Of a stretch of 9,662 bases of DNA, positions 1 through 7,830 are shown in pieces. The notes under the pieces were generated by a model. The model had not been told where the DNA came from and did no database searches. It was given only the letters and a program-made list of their open reading frames with translations. The DNA comes from Acidobacteriaceae bacterium (GTDB lineage: Bacteria; Acidobacteriota; Terriglobia; Terriglobales; Acidobacteriaceae): contig PMMJ01000340.1 of the NCBI GenBank assembly GCA_003162255.1, positions 1 through 9,662 on the forward strand, given 5' to 3'. Within the stretch, counting starts at the first letter, position 1. Each line of letters begins with the position of its first letter. The position numbers were made by a program, and so were the translations under genes.

Positions 1-1580
1 TAAAGGCTGATGCCGGTGGCCTTAATGGCCGTGATCTCGTTGGAGCGCTGCAGCAGTCCGAACGTAATCAGCACCGCCAGCAGCATGCTGAGAGGCGTGG
101 TGTTGTACAGAAAATACGGCACTACGTTCAGCAGGTATTCGCCCACGGTGAGCGGCGAGACCTGGTTCCGCAGGATGTCGCTGAGCAACTCGAACAGGGT
201 GAAGACCAGCAGCAGCATCAGGAAAGCGGCGACGATCATGGCCAGGTAGAGGGCAAAGTCGCGCAGCACATAATCGTCGAGGATGGTGGGGAAATCGAGA
301 TTGAACAAGTGCCAGCGCCGCGGCCAGCGGGTGAGGACGCCTTCGCGAAGGGCCGGACGAGGCGCCTTGCCGTTCGCTTGCAGCCCCGGGGCCGAGTATG
401 CCGGCGAAGTATGCGAACGGCTGAACCCCGCCGTCAACCTCGAGCTCTTAAACCAGGAGCGGAACGCGGTCAGTTCGATGGGGCGGCGTTCCGATTGCCA
501 GAGCAGAAAAACTCCTCCCACAAAGAACACGAAGTCGGCGAGCCAAACCCCGGCGGCAGGTGAGAGGCGTCCCTGTTTCGCGAAAGACACGCCGATCAAA
601 GAAATTGAATAGTAGAGAAAGACCAGCAGAATGGTCACGACGAATCCGCTGGACTTGCCGCCCTTTTTCGACGAGAGGCCTAGGGGAATGCCGACCAGGG
701 CAAGAACGATGCAGGCGGTCGGCAGCGCGAGCCGGCGATGGTATTCGATCAGGTGCCAGCGGCGGGAGACCGGGTCGGCCGTGCGCGCGATGCGCAGGAG
801 ATCCGCAACCTTGAGTTCAGTCAGCGATGTGGGTTCGTGTTCCTGGCTGTTTTGTGACGGCGGGATCTGGATCGGAATATCCGTGGTATGGAAAGTTGAA
901 ATCTGGTACTGGTCCGGATTCTTGGGGTCGGTTTCGTGAGTGGAACCATTGGTGAGATGTAAATCGAGAGTGTCGGGCCCCTGGCTGACGAGCATGCCCT
1001 CGCGGGCCAGGCTGATGCGAGGCGCGGACGGATCGGCCAAATCGGCGAGGAACACGCCCTTCCAGAGCGATCCGCCGGACATGGCCTTGACGTCTTGCAC
1101 GTAGAGAATGGCCTTCGGGAATCCCTCGTAGAACACGCGAGGTTGGACTTCGAAAGATGCCTGAGAAGATTTGAGGCGGTTCTGGAGTTCTCCCAGGGCC
1201 GCTTGCGAGCGGGGCGCGAGATAGACGCTGTTGCCGAGCGCGAGCAGCCACGCGACGACTACAAAGATGGAGATGACGCGCAGGAAGGTCCACACGCCCA
1301 GTCCGCTGGCGCGCATGGCGGTGATTTCGCTGTCGGCGGCCAGACGGCTGAGTCCGATGAGGATGCCCACCAGCACGCCCATGGGAATGGTATAGGTGAG
1401 CGCAACCGGGACGGTGAAGAAAAAGATTTCCGCAACACTCGGCAGTGGAGCACTGTTGCGGACCACCAGTTCGAGGATGGGGCCGAGAGCGCGTGTAAAC
1501 AGGACGAAAGTGAAAACCGCCGCGCCGATCAGCGCGTGGGAGACGACTTCTCCCAGAATGTAGCGGGTGAGGATGCGCAT
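1..1580 (-). CDS. lptF: LptF-LptG fused LPS-export permease (3' end off the left edge)
   Basis: Inner-membrane permease of the LPS transporter, which with the ATPase LptB extracts LPS from the inner membrane and passes it to LptC/LptA. Reading the minus strand from 1580 gives 526 uninterrupted residues to the window edge. Residues 1-366 form a complete LptF-type unit: MRILTRYIL start, TM helices near 11-34, 51-80 and 99-120, the coupling stretch around ADSEITAMRASG (82-93), a periplasmic domain (about 124-275), then TM helices near 283-301, 312-331 and 345-361. A Ser/Pro/Arg-rich cytoplasmic linker (about 367-425) leads to a second permease start: ILDDYVLRDF (433-442), new TM helices, and NEITAIKATGISL (514-526), which repeats the first coupling motif and is LptG-like. 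E. coli has two genes of about 360 residues. The start at 1580 matches the usual LptF N terminus; an in-frame ATG at 1616 has no ribosome site and lies beyond a dyad. The ribosome site at 1580 is also weak. Confidence 0.9.
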   Translation of the reverse strand, partial: MRILTRYILGEVVSHALIGAAVFTFVLFTRALGPILELVVRNSAPLPSVAEIFFFTVPVALTYTIPMGVLVGILIGLSRLAADSEITAMRASGLGVWTFLRVISIFVVVAWLLALGNSVYLAPRSQAALGELQNRLKSSQASFEVQPRVFYEGFPKAILYVQDVKAMSGGSLWKGVFLADLADPSAPRISLAREGMLVSQGPDTLDLHLTNGSTHETDPKNPDQYQISTFHTTDIPIQIPPSQNSQEHEPTSLTELKVADLLRIARTADPVSRRWHLIEYHRRLALPTACIVLALVGIPLGLSSKKGGKSSGFVVTILLVFLYYSISLIGVSFAKQGRLSPAAGVWLADFVFFVGGVFLLWQSERRPIELTAFRSWFKSSRLTAGFSRSHTSPAYSAPGLQANGKAPRPALREGVLTRWPRRWHLFNLDFPTILDDYVLRDFALYLAMIVAAFLMLLLVFTLFELLSDILRNQVSPLTVGEYLLNVVPYFLYNTTPLSMLLAVLITFGLLQRSNEITAIKATGISL

Positions 1581-1592
1581 CCGCAAGGTTGG

Positions 1593-1612
1593 TAGACTCA
1601 ACTGCGAGTCTA
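1593..1612. promoter_or_regulatory. 20-bp dyad just upstream of lptF
   Basis: A perfect 7-bp inverted repeat, TAGACTC (1593-1599) and GAGTCTA (1606-1612), with a 6-base centre AACTGC. It ends 12 bases before the lptF start codon at 1580. It could be an operator or a hairpin in the lptF leader. The repeat is seen directly; the function is a guess. Confidence 0.35.
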
Positions 1613-1710
1613 GCATGAGAAGGGAAGGGAATGAGTGACGGATGCGCTCCTCAATCGCCGAAGTTCCGAGCGCACCTGACTGGTTTATAGGAGCGACCCT
1701 CACCGCCCAC

Positions 1711-1716
1711 TATAAT
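1711..1716 (+). promoter_or_regulatory. -10 box (TATAAT) of the ADOP permease gene
   Basis: A perfect sigma-70-type TATAAT, 67 bases before the chosen ATG at 1784. Transcription would begin near 1722-1724, giving a leader of about 60 bases. No good -35 box sits at 16-18 bp; the nearest candidate, TTTATA (1684-1689), is 21 bp away. The box overlaps an in-frame ATG at 1715, which would therefore lie upstream of the transcript start. This supports translation from 1784. Confidence 0.5.
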
Positions 1717-1771
1717 GGGCTTTCAGTCCCTGCTTTCTCCGGCGCACTTCCAAGTTGGGAACTTCCACGTT

Positions 1772-1776
1772 AGAAG
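1772..1776 (+). promoter_or_regulatory. Ribosome binding site of the ADOP permease
   Basis: AGAAG with a 7-base spacer to the ATG at 1784. It is a modest Shine-Dalgarno match. It supports the 1784 start, which also removes a 23-residue N-terminal extension with no family resemblance. Confidence 0.4.
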
Positions 1777-1783
1777 CAACGGT

Positions 1784-4201
1784 ATGAACGGCAGCAAAGT
1801 TCGTCAGACAATTCGGCGGCTGTGGAAGAACCGAGGGTTTTCGTTGTCGGTGGTTTTGACGCTGGGGCTGGGAATCGGGGCGACGGTCTCTGTCTTCAGC
1901 ATCATCTACGCGGTGATGATACAGCCACTGCCGTACGCCGATCCGACGCATCTAGTCGGCGTTTTTCAGAGCAAGATCGCGAATGACGAAGCCGACCTCG
2001 ATGGCTTTTCTCCGGCTAACTTTCTGGATTTTCGCGAGCGGAACCATGCTTTCACCGACCTCGCGGCTTCTTGTGGTTTCAACTACAACTTGACCGGCAA
2101 CGGCGAACCTAGACATTTGCGTGGAGTTGCGGCCTCCTCCAGTCTTTTCACCGTTCTTGGCGTTCCCCCCATGCTGGGACGTACCTTTTTGCCGGACGAG
2201 GATAGTTATTCGTCGCCGCATGTGGTTCTTCTAGGGCACCACCTTTGGTCGGGAGAGTTCCGCGGCGACCCGCAGATTGTTGGCCGTACGATCTCTTTGA
2301 ACGGCGATCCTTACTATGTCGTCGGTGTCATGCCGCGCGGGTTCCGTCCGCTGGACGATAACGAGACTGACCTGTGGATACCCTTGCAGCAGCAGATTCG
2401 CCCCGATCGCATGTTGTGGCGCGATCAGTCATTTCTGCAAGTCGTGGGCAGGTTGCGCCCTGGCGTGACGCTGGATCAGGCTCGCGCCGACATGAATCGC
2501 ATTGCATCACAATTACATGCGCAATATCCGAATTCGGACAATGGTTCGGGCGCCGTGGTGATGCGTCTGCAACAGGCCCTGGTTGGCGACATGAAGCAAT
2601 CTCTGATGCTTGCACTTGGCATTGTCGTGCTCGTGTTGCTGATCGCGAGTTCCAACGTCGCTATTTTGATGCTGGCTCGAGTTAGCGGACGCACGCGCGA
2701 ATTGGCGGTGCGCATGGCCCTCGGCGCGAGCGCATCGCAAATCCTCGGCGAAGTGCTGGCGGAGAGCCTGATTCTAGGCTTGGTCTCCGGTTTGCTGGGA
2801 GTTTTCCTGGCGTTGATGGGCGGCAAGATATTCCTCCATTTTGCCCCGGGCAACGGCCTTTTCACATTGATTCAGATCAATCCCGCGGTTTTGGCATTTG
2901 CCGTGGCCGTCTCGCTGATTGTTGGACTTGGCTTTGGCTTGCTGCCGGCGCTGAAGGTGCTGGGGACCGACGTTCAACACATACTACGCAGCGCGGGTAA
3001 CGCAACGACCATGGACGCGGGAGGGCGTTTTCTCCGCCATGCGCTGGTCACGGGCGAGATTTCTCTTTCCATCGTGCTGCTGATTGGCACCGGGCTGTTG
3101 CTGCGCAGCATGATGAATTTGCAGCATCAGCCGCTCGGCTTTCGCGCGGATCGTGTGCTCACCAACTGGATTGGGCTGCCGCGCATCCGCTATCAAAATA
3201 ACGAAGATGAAGTCAGTTTTTTTGCTCGCGTGGAGCAAAACTTGCGCCAGTCGCCGGGAGTGGAGGCGGTTGGCATGGTCTATCCATTGCCCATGCAGGG
3301 GAGGGATTTCTGGACAAGCTTCACCCTGGCAGGAAGAAACGCAAATCCTGGCGAGTATGAGGCAGCCTCGCTGCGTTTTATGGATTCTGGATATCTTCAA
3401 GTACTGAAGATTCCGATACTGGACGGACGCAATTTCACCGACGCGGACGATGCCAAGGCGCAGCCCGTGACCATTGTCAGCGAATCTTTCGCGCACAAGT
3501 ATTGGCCAGAGAATGAGGCCGAGGCCATTGGACACTACATCACGGTCCTTCGCGACCCCGCCGTTCCGCGTCGCATAGTAGGTATTGTCGCGGATGTGCG
3601 GAGTTCGGTGGACGAAGATCTGCTGCCAACCATCTATGTTTCCTACAAACAAATGCCCTTTCAATCGATGCAGATCGTTTTGTTGTCCCGCGATGGGTCG
3701 GGCGCGGCCTTGGCCACGATTCGCCGGGCGATACAGAGCGTCGATCCGGAGCAACCGGTTGACGATGTTGGCTCCATGGAGGAAGTCGTTCATGATGCGT
3801 TGGATCCCTGGAGATTCGCGCTTTGGCTGCTGGGCGGACTGGCCGGGGTGGCGATCGTCCTGACGGCGGTTGGATTGTTCGCGGTAATTTCTTACTTAGT
3901 GCGGGAGAGGACAAAGGAATTGGGCCTGAGAATGGCCATTGGAGCCAGTCCGGGGAACGTCATGAAATTGGTATTGAGGCAGAGTTTGAAGTTGGCGCTG
4001 ATCGGGACTGGAATCGGATTGGCGCTTACGTTCGCAGTCGCGCGCTTGATGACCAGCATGGTGTACGCAATTCGCCCGAACGATCCTGCAACCTTCCTTA
4101 TCGTTGCGTTTACGGTCGCTGCCATTTCGGTCCTGGCAGCCTATATTCCGGCGCGCAGGGCCGCGCGGATCGAACCGTTGGCCGCCCTCCGAGAAGAGTA
4201 G
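1784..4201 (+). CDS. ADOP-family ABC transporter permease (duplicated MacB/FtsX type, no ATPase)
   Basis: An 805-residue inner-membrane protein made of two MacB-like halves. Half 1 has TM1 (about 20-46), a MacB-type periplasmic domain (about 50-265), then an FtsX domain with three helices (about 272-297, 324-346, 367-392) around the coupling motif RTRELAVRMALGAS (303-316). Half 2 has a helix at about 421-441, a second periplasmic domain (about 450-670), and a second FtsX domain (about 678-790) with RTKELGLRMAIGAS (709-722). It ends in PARRAARIEPLAALREE, the typical C terminus of acidobacterial duplicated orphan permeases. MacB-type permeases act as mechanotransmission devices rather than classical importers; the cargo or role here is unknown. 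No ATP-binding protein or membrane-fusion partner is encoded nearby, so the ATPase must come from elsewhere. It is divergent from lptF and convergent with glgB (47-base gap), so it appears to be a single-gene unit. Confidence 0.92.
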   Translation: MNGSKVRQTIRRLWKNRGFSLSVVLTLGLGIGATVSVFSIIYAVMIQPLPYADPTHLVGVFQSKIANDEADLDGFSPANFLDFRERNHAFTDLAASCGFNYNLTGNGEPRHLRGVAASSSLFTVLGVPPMLGRTFLPDEDSYSSPHVVLLGHHLWSGEFRGDPQIVGRTISLNGDPYYVVGVMPRGFRPLDDNETDLWIPLQQQIRPDRMLWRDQSFLQVVGRLRPGVTLDQARADMNRIASQLHAQYPNSDNGSGAVVMRLQQALVGDMKQSLMLALGIVVLVLLIASSNVAILMLARVSGRTRELAVRMALGASASQILGEVLAESLILGLVSGLLGVFLALMGGKIFLHFAPGNGLFTLIQINPAVLAFAVAVSLIVGLGFGLLPALKVLGTDVQHILRSAGNATTMDAGGRFLRHALVTGEISLSIVLLIGTGLLLRSMMNLQHQPLGFRADRVLTNWIGLPRIRYQNNEDEVSFFARVEQNLRQSPGVEAVGMVYPLPMQGRDFWTSFTLAGRNANPGEYEAASLRFMDSGYLQVLKIPILDGRNFTDADDAKAQPVTIVSESFAHKYWPENEAEAIGHYITVLRDPAVPRRIVGIVADVRSSVDEDLLPTIYVSYKQMPFQSMQIVLLSRDGSGAALATIRRAIQSVDPEQPVDDVGSMEEVVHDALDPWRFALWLLGGLAGVAIVLTAVGLFAVISYLVRERTKELGLRMAIGASPGNVMKLVLRQSLKLALIGTGIGLALTFAVARLMTSMVYAIRPNDPATFLIVAFTVAAISVLAAYIPARRAARIEPLAALREE

Positions 4202-4248
4202 AGACAGCGCGGCCGATCGCTGGGCCGACCTCTCGCGCGACTTCCGCA

Positions 4249-6186
4249 CTACTCTCTTTTTAGAAACAGCGCGCCCAGCGGCGGCAGCGTGAGACTCAAT
4301 GAATACGGTCGGCCGTGCTTTTTCTCGGGGAGGGCCTGGACCCCTCCCGCGTTGCCCATATCGGTGCCCCCATATTCGCGGGCGTCGCTGTTGAGAAGTT
4401 CTTTCCAGTAGCCGCCCTCGGGCACGCCAATCATGTATCCCAGTCTGGGCACGGGCGTGAAGTTGCACACCACGAGGACAGGATTGTCGCCGGGCTTGCC
4501 TTTGCGCAGCAGCGAGATGATGCTGGCCTGTGCGTCATTGCAGTCCACCCATTCAAACCCCATGGGATCGTTATCGAACCAGTGCAGCGCGGGTTCGCTG
4601 CGATAGAGCCGGTTGAGTTGCTCGACCCAGGTCATGAGCCCGCGATGCACGGGGTATTGCAGCACGTTCCAGTCGAGACTGCGATCGTGCGACCACTCGC
4701 TGACCTGGCCGAACTCGCAGCCCATAAAGATCAGTTTCTTGGCGGGCTGGGCAAACATGTAGCCGAAGAGCAGGCGCAGGTTGGCGAATCTCTGCCACTC
4801 GTCGCCCGGCATTTTTCCGATCAACGAACCTTTTCCGTGCACCACCTCATCGTGGCTCAGGGGCAACACGAAATTTTCGTGAAACGCGTAGAGCATGCGA
4901 AAGGTCAGCTGGTTCTGGTGATACTGGCGATGGATGGGATCGTCTTGAAAATAGCTGAGCGTGTCGTGCATCCATCCCATATCCCACTTCAAGCCGAACC
5001 CCAGACCGCCGAGATGGGTGGGCCGCGAAACCATGGCGTAGGCGGTGGACTCCTCCGCGTAGGTCTGAATGTCGGGGTGCTCCTTGTAAGCTTCGTGGTT
5101 AAACTGGCGCAGAAAGTCGATGGCTTCGAGGTTCTCGCGTCCGCCATACTTATTGGGAATCCATTCACCTTGCTTGCGCGAATAGTCGAGATAGAGCATG
5201 GAAGCGACGGCATCCACGCGCAGGCCGTCGGCATGATATTTGTCCAGCCAGAACATGGCGCTCGACATCAGGAAGCTGCGCACTTCGGTGCGGCCGTAGT
5301 TGAAGATCATCGTCTTCCAATCGGGATGGAAGCCCTGGCGTGAGTCGGAGTGCTCGAACAGGTGAGTGCCGTCGAAAAACGCAAGGCCGTGGCCGTCGGC
5401 AGGGAAGTGCGATGGAACCCAGTCGAGAATGACGCCGATGTTGTGCTGATGCAGGTAGTCCACGAAGTACATGAAATCCTGCGGAGTGCCGTAGCGCGCC
5501 GTCGGTGCGAAGTAGCCGGTGGTCTGATATCCCCAGGAACCGTAGAACGGATGCTCCATGATCGGGAGCAGTTCCACATGGGTGAATCCCAGCTTATTGA
5601 CGTGGTCGGCGAGGCGCGGCGCGAGCTCGCGATAGGTGAGCGAACGATTGTGCTCTTCGGGGACGCGCATCCAGGAGCCGAGGTGAACTTCGTAGATGGA
5701 GATGGGGGCGTGCAGGGAGTTGTCGGCGGCGCGTTTTTCAAGATAGCCAGCGTCGTTCCAGGTGTAGTCGAGATCCCAGACCACAGAAGCGGTGCGCGGC
5801 GGCTTCTCGGTGAAAAGGCCCACCGGGTCGGCTTTTTCAGTCTCGTGCCCGTGTTTATTGGACTCGATATGGAATTTGTATAACGCGCCCTTGCCGACGC
5901 CAGCGATAAAACCTTCCCAGATTCCCGACGAACCGCGAGGCTGGAGCTGGTGGGATTTCGGGTTCCATCCGTTGAAGCCGCCGGTCACTGACACACGGCG
6001 CGCGTTGGGAGCCCAGACGCTGAAGACGGTGCCCGTGGTTCCATCGTGTTCCGCAAGGTGCGCGCCCATCTTGTTGTAAATGCGATAGTGGGTGCCTTCG
6101 TTGAATAAATAGAAATCCTCGGCGGTCAGCAGGGAAACGTCATAGCGGACCGGATATACTTCCGGACTTGGAGTTGTCTGGGTCAT
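4249..6186 (-). CDS. glgB: 1,4-alpha-glucan (glycogen) branching enzyme GlgB
   Basis: Cytoplasmic GH13 enzyme that cuts alpha-1,4-glucan chains and re-attaches the piece through an alpha-1,6 bond, creating glycogen branches. The 645-residue protein has a short N-terminal stretch, one CBM48/N2 domain (about 45-140, with FSVWAPNARRVSVTGGFNGW), the TIM barrel (about 160-520) and a C-terminal all-beta domain (about 545-645). All three expected catalytic residues are visible: nucleophile D325 in GLRVDAV, general acid E378 in TYAEEST, and stabiliser D446 in LPLSHDEVVHGKGS. It is shorter than the 728-residue E. coli enzyme because the extra N1 domain is missing, as in Bacillus-type enzymes. The start at 6186 has only a weak purine-rich site (GGAAAG) upstream. 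No other glycogen gene is present. It follows glmU on the same strand after 136 bases containing a large inverted repeat. Confidence 0.97.
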   Translation of the reverse strand: MTQTTPSPEVYPVRYDVSLLTAEDFYLFNEGTHYRIYNKMGAHLAEHDGTTGTVFSVWAPNARRVSVTGGFNGWNPKSHQLQPRGSSGIWEGFIAGVGKGALYKFHIESNKHGHETEKADPVGLFTEKPPRTASVVWDLDYTWNDAGYLEKRAADNSLHAPISIYEVHLGSWMRVPEEHNRSLTYRELAPRLADHVNKLGFTHVELLPIMEHPFYGSWGYQTTGYFAPTARYGTPQDFMYFVDYLHQHNIGVILDWVPSHFPADGHGLAFFDGTHLFEHSDSRQGFHPDWKTMIFNYGRTEVRSFLMSSAMFWLDKYHADGLRVDAVASMLYLDYSRKQGEWIPNKYGGRENLEAIDFLRQFNHEAYKEHPDIQTYAEESTAYAMVSRPTHLGGLGFGLKWDMGWMHDTLSYFQDDPIHRQYHQNQLTFRMLYAFHENFVLPLSHDEVVHGKGSLIGKMPGDEWQRFANLRLLFGYMFAQPAKKLIFMGCEFGQVSEWSHDRSLDWNVLQYPVHRGLMTWVEQLNRLYRSEPALHWFDNDPMGFEWVDCNDAQASIISLLRKGKPGDNPVLVVCNFTPVPRLGYMIGVPEGGYWKELLNSDAREYGGTDMGNAGGVQALPEKKHGRPYSLSLTLPPLGALFLKRE

Positions 6187-6220
6187 GGTTTCACTTTCCG
6201 GTCTAGTTTAGTCCAATTCG

Positions 6221-6331
6221 GTCGTTAGTCGCTGGTCGTTGGCAGCCGAATGCGGAGAAGTTGGAGTGAAGCCGCGGCGTCCATGTGTTGCCGACAAGCG
6301 GTGAACGACTAGCGACCAGCGACTAACGACG
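6221..6331. repeat. Inverted repeat made of 7-bp tandem words, between glmU and glgB
   Basis: The left arm (6221-6240) and right arm (6311-6330) are reverse complements at 19 of 20 positions, the first 18 uninterrupted, with 70 bases between them. Each arm is a run of 7-bp words with consensus ARCGACY. The plus strand carries AACGACT (6304), AGCGACC (6311), AGCGACT (6318) and AACGACG (6325). The minus strand of the left arm carries AACGACC, AGCGACT and AACGACC. The right arm overlaps the glmU stop: the last two Arg codons and the TAG lie inside it. No U-tract follows on either strand, so it is not a standard terminator. No target-site duplication was seen. Confidence 0.8.
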
Positions 6332-7765
6332 ACTTTCCCGTTTCGCCCGCGCCCAGCCCTCTTTCACGCTTTGCCGCGCCCGACCCAGCGCCAGCGCATC
6401 CGCGGGCACATCTTCGGTGATGCAGCTCGCCGCCGCGACGTAGGCGCCGCGTCCAATCTTTACCGGCGCGACCAGCGTCGAGTCGCTGCCGATGAACACG
6501 CCATCTTCGATGACCGTCTTGTGCTTCTTCACGCCATCGTAATTGCAGGTGATGGTGCCGGCTCCGACGTTCACGCCTTCGCCGATTTCCGCATCGCCCA
6601 GATAGCTGAGGTGGTTCGCCTTCGATCCCTTGCCCAGCTTGATTTTCTTGGTCTCGACGAAGTTCCCAAGATGAGCGCCTTCGCCCACCTCAGTTCCGGG
6701 GCGCATGTGAGTGTACGGTCCGAGGACAGCTCCTGCGCCCACGCGCGAGTCTTCCATGATCGTGCCCGGACGCACCGTGACTCGATCGCCAAGGATGGAA
6801 TTCGCGATCACGCTGTAGGAGCGTATGCGGCAATCCGCGCCAATCTTCGTATTGCCCAGCAACTGCACGAAGGGCTCGATCACGGTGTCGGCGCCAACTT
6901 CCACGTCGCTGTCAATGACGCAGGTATGCGGATAGAAGATCGTGACGCCCTCATCCAACAGTTCGCGGCACTTGGTCAGCCGCAGCCGCACATCCAGCAT
7001 CATCATTTCGGCGCGGGTGTTGCTGCCGAGCACTTCGCTCGCATCTTCAGTTTTAATCACGACCACCTTCTTGCGCGCGCGGTGAAGTACTTCCGCCATA
7101 TCAGTGAGGTAGTACTCGCCGTGCGGGTTCGCAGTGGAAAGACGGTCGATATGCTCGTACAGGGCGGGCGTGGCGAAAGCGTAGAACCCGGAATTGATCT
7201 CGCGGATATTCTTCTGCCGCGGGGTGGCGGACTTTTCTTCGACGATCGCCTGTACTTCGACTCTTCCACCCTTGCGGATCACGCGCCCATATCCATAAGG
7301 ATTGTCGAGATCGGCGCTGAGCAAAGTCATCGCCGCTTTCTGGGCGGCGTGGAAGTCGCTGAGCTTCCGAATGGTTTCGGCGGTAATCAGCGGAGCGTCT
7401 CCGGAAAGCACGACGACCTGATCATACTTATCGCCCGAGAACGCCGCGCGCGCTACCATGAGCGCGTGTCCGGTGCCACGCTGTTCGGCTTGCACGACGA
7501 AGTTCACGCCCGTGCCGGCGAGCGCCTCACGCACAAGCTCTGCCTCGTGGCCGATGATCACGAAGATGTCCTTGGCCGGCACGACTTTTTTCGCCGTAGC
7601 AATCACGTGCGCCAGGATCGGCTTGCCGCCGACTTCGTGCAGAACCTTGGGATGTTTCGACTTGAGCCGAGTGCCTTTGCCCGCCGCCATAATCGCGATG
7701 GCAACGCGCGGGCGGGCCGGACTCGATAGGGAAGATTTCGCTTTGGTCTTTGAGGTATTTGCCAT
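6323..7765 (-). CDS. glmU: Bifunctional GlmU (GlcN-1-P acetyltransferase / GlcNAc-1-P uridyltransferase)
   Basis: Cytoplasmic enzyme that acetylates glucosamine-1-phosphate and then couples it to UTP, giving UDP-GlcNAc for peptidoglycan and lipid A. The 480-residue protein begins with a short Ser/Lys-rich tail, then the uridyltransferase domain: AAGKGTRLKSKHPKV (27-41), QRGTGHAL (95-102), SGDAPL with metal-binding D123, GYGRV, and GSNTR with N249 as the likely second metal ligand. From about 280 comes a left-handed beta-helix of hexapeptide repeats with catalytic H385 in KANHLSYLGD and the acetyl-CoA-site stretch GAGTITCNYDGV (401-412). E. coli GlmU is 456 residues. The start at 7765 (MANTSK) is preferred over an in-frame ATG at 7810, which would add an unusual hydrophobic 15-residue leader; neither has a strong ribosome site. 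Same strand as yvcK upstream and glgB downstream. Confidence 0.96.
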   Translation of the reverse strand: MANTSKTKAKSSLSSPARPRVAIAIMAAGKGTRLKSKHPKVLHEVGGKPILAHVIATAKKVVPAKDIFVIIGHEAELVREALAGTGVNFVVQAEQRGTGHALMVARAAFSGDKYDQVVVLSGDAPLITAETIRKLSDFHAAQKAAMTLLSADLDNPYGYGRVIRKGGRVEVQAIVEEKSATPRQKNIREINSGFYAFATPALYEHIDRLSTANPHGEYYLTDMAEVLHRARKKVVVIKTEDASEVLGSNTRAEMMMLDVRLRLTKCRELLDEGVTIFYPHTCVIDSDVEVGADTVIEPFVQLLGNTKIGADCRIRSYSVIANSILGDRVTVRPGTIMEDSRVGAGAVLGPYTHMRPGTEVGEGAHLGNFVETKKIKLGKGSKANHLSYLGDAEIGEGVNVGAGTITCNYDGVKKHKTVIEDGVFIGSDSTLVAPVKIGRGAYVAAASCITEDVPADALALGRARQSVKEGWARAKRESRR

Positions 7766-7830
7766 GCTCAGCCAATATACCGCGAACGCCAACGGGGAGA
7801 CTCGTCCCATGTCTCGCCGATGGAGAACCA

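Noticed and set aside
817..1293. 158-codon minus-strand frame within the lptF region
   Set aside because: It is offset from the frame that gives a continuous LptF-LptG protein and yields an Arg/Pro-rich product typical of a shadow frame. It does not signal a frameshift in lptF.
2984..3793. 269-codon minus-strand frame inside the ADOP permease
   Set aside because: Shadow frame: the plus strand encodes a complete permease with both FtsX domains through this stretch.
4202..4260. Possible bidirectional terminator between the permease and glgB (CGGCC/GGCCG stem near 4210-4227; T-run at 4256-4261)
   Set aside because: The stem is only 5 bp, and the T-run lies about 30 bases away inside the glgB coding end. 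This is not the geometry of an intrinsic terminator.
4315..5343. 342-codon open frame antisense to glgB
   Set aside because: It lies wholly inside glgB, whose catalytic motifs are intact on the minus strand. The antisense product resembles no family and has no ribosome site.
6221..6331. Miniature insertion element with terminal inverted repeats
   Set aside because: The arms resemble terminal repeats, but no target-site duplication flanks them, and the internal word periodicity is unlike transposon ends. Kept as a repeat of unknown type.
6371..7729. 452-codon open frame antisense to glmU
   Set aside because: It is a shadow of the GC-rich glmU codons: no recognisable domain, a composition heavy in His, Arg and Asp, and a complete conserved enzyme on the other strand.
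7766..7810. N-terminal leader of GlmU read from the ATG at 7810
   Set aside because: The added stretch is hydrophobic, unlike a cytoplasmic GlmU, and lacks a good ribosome site. The ATG at 7765 gives a more ordinary N terminus, though its own ribosome site is weak too.
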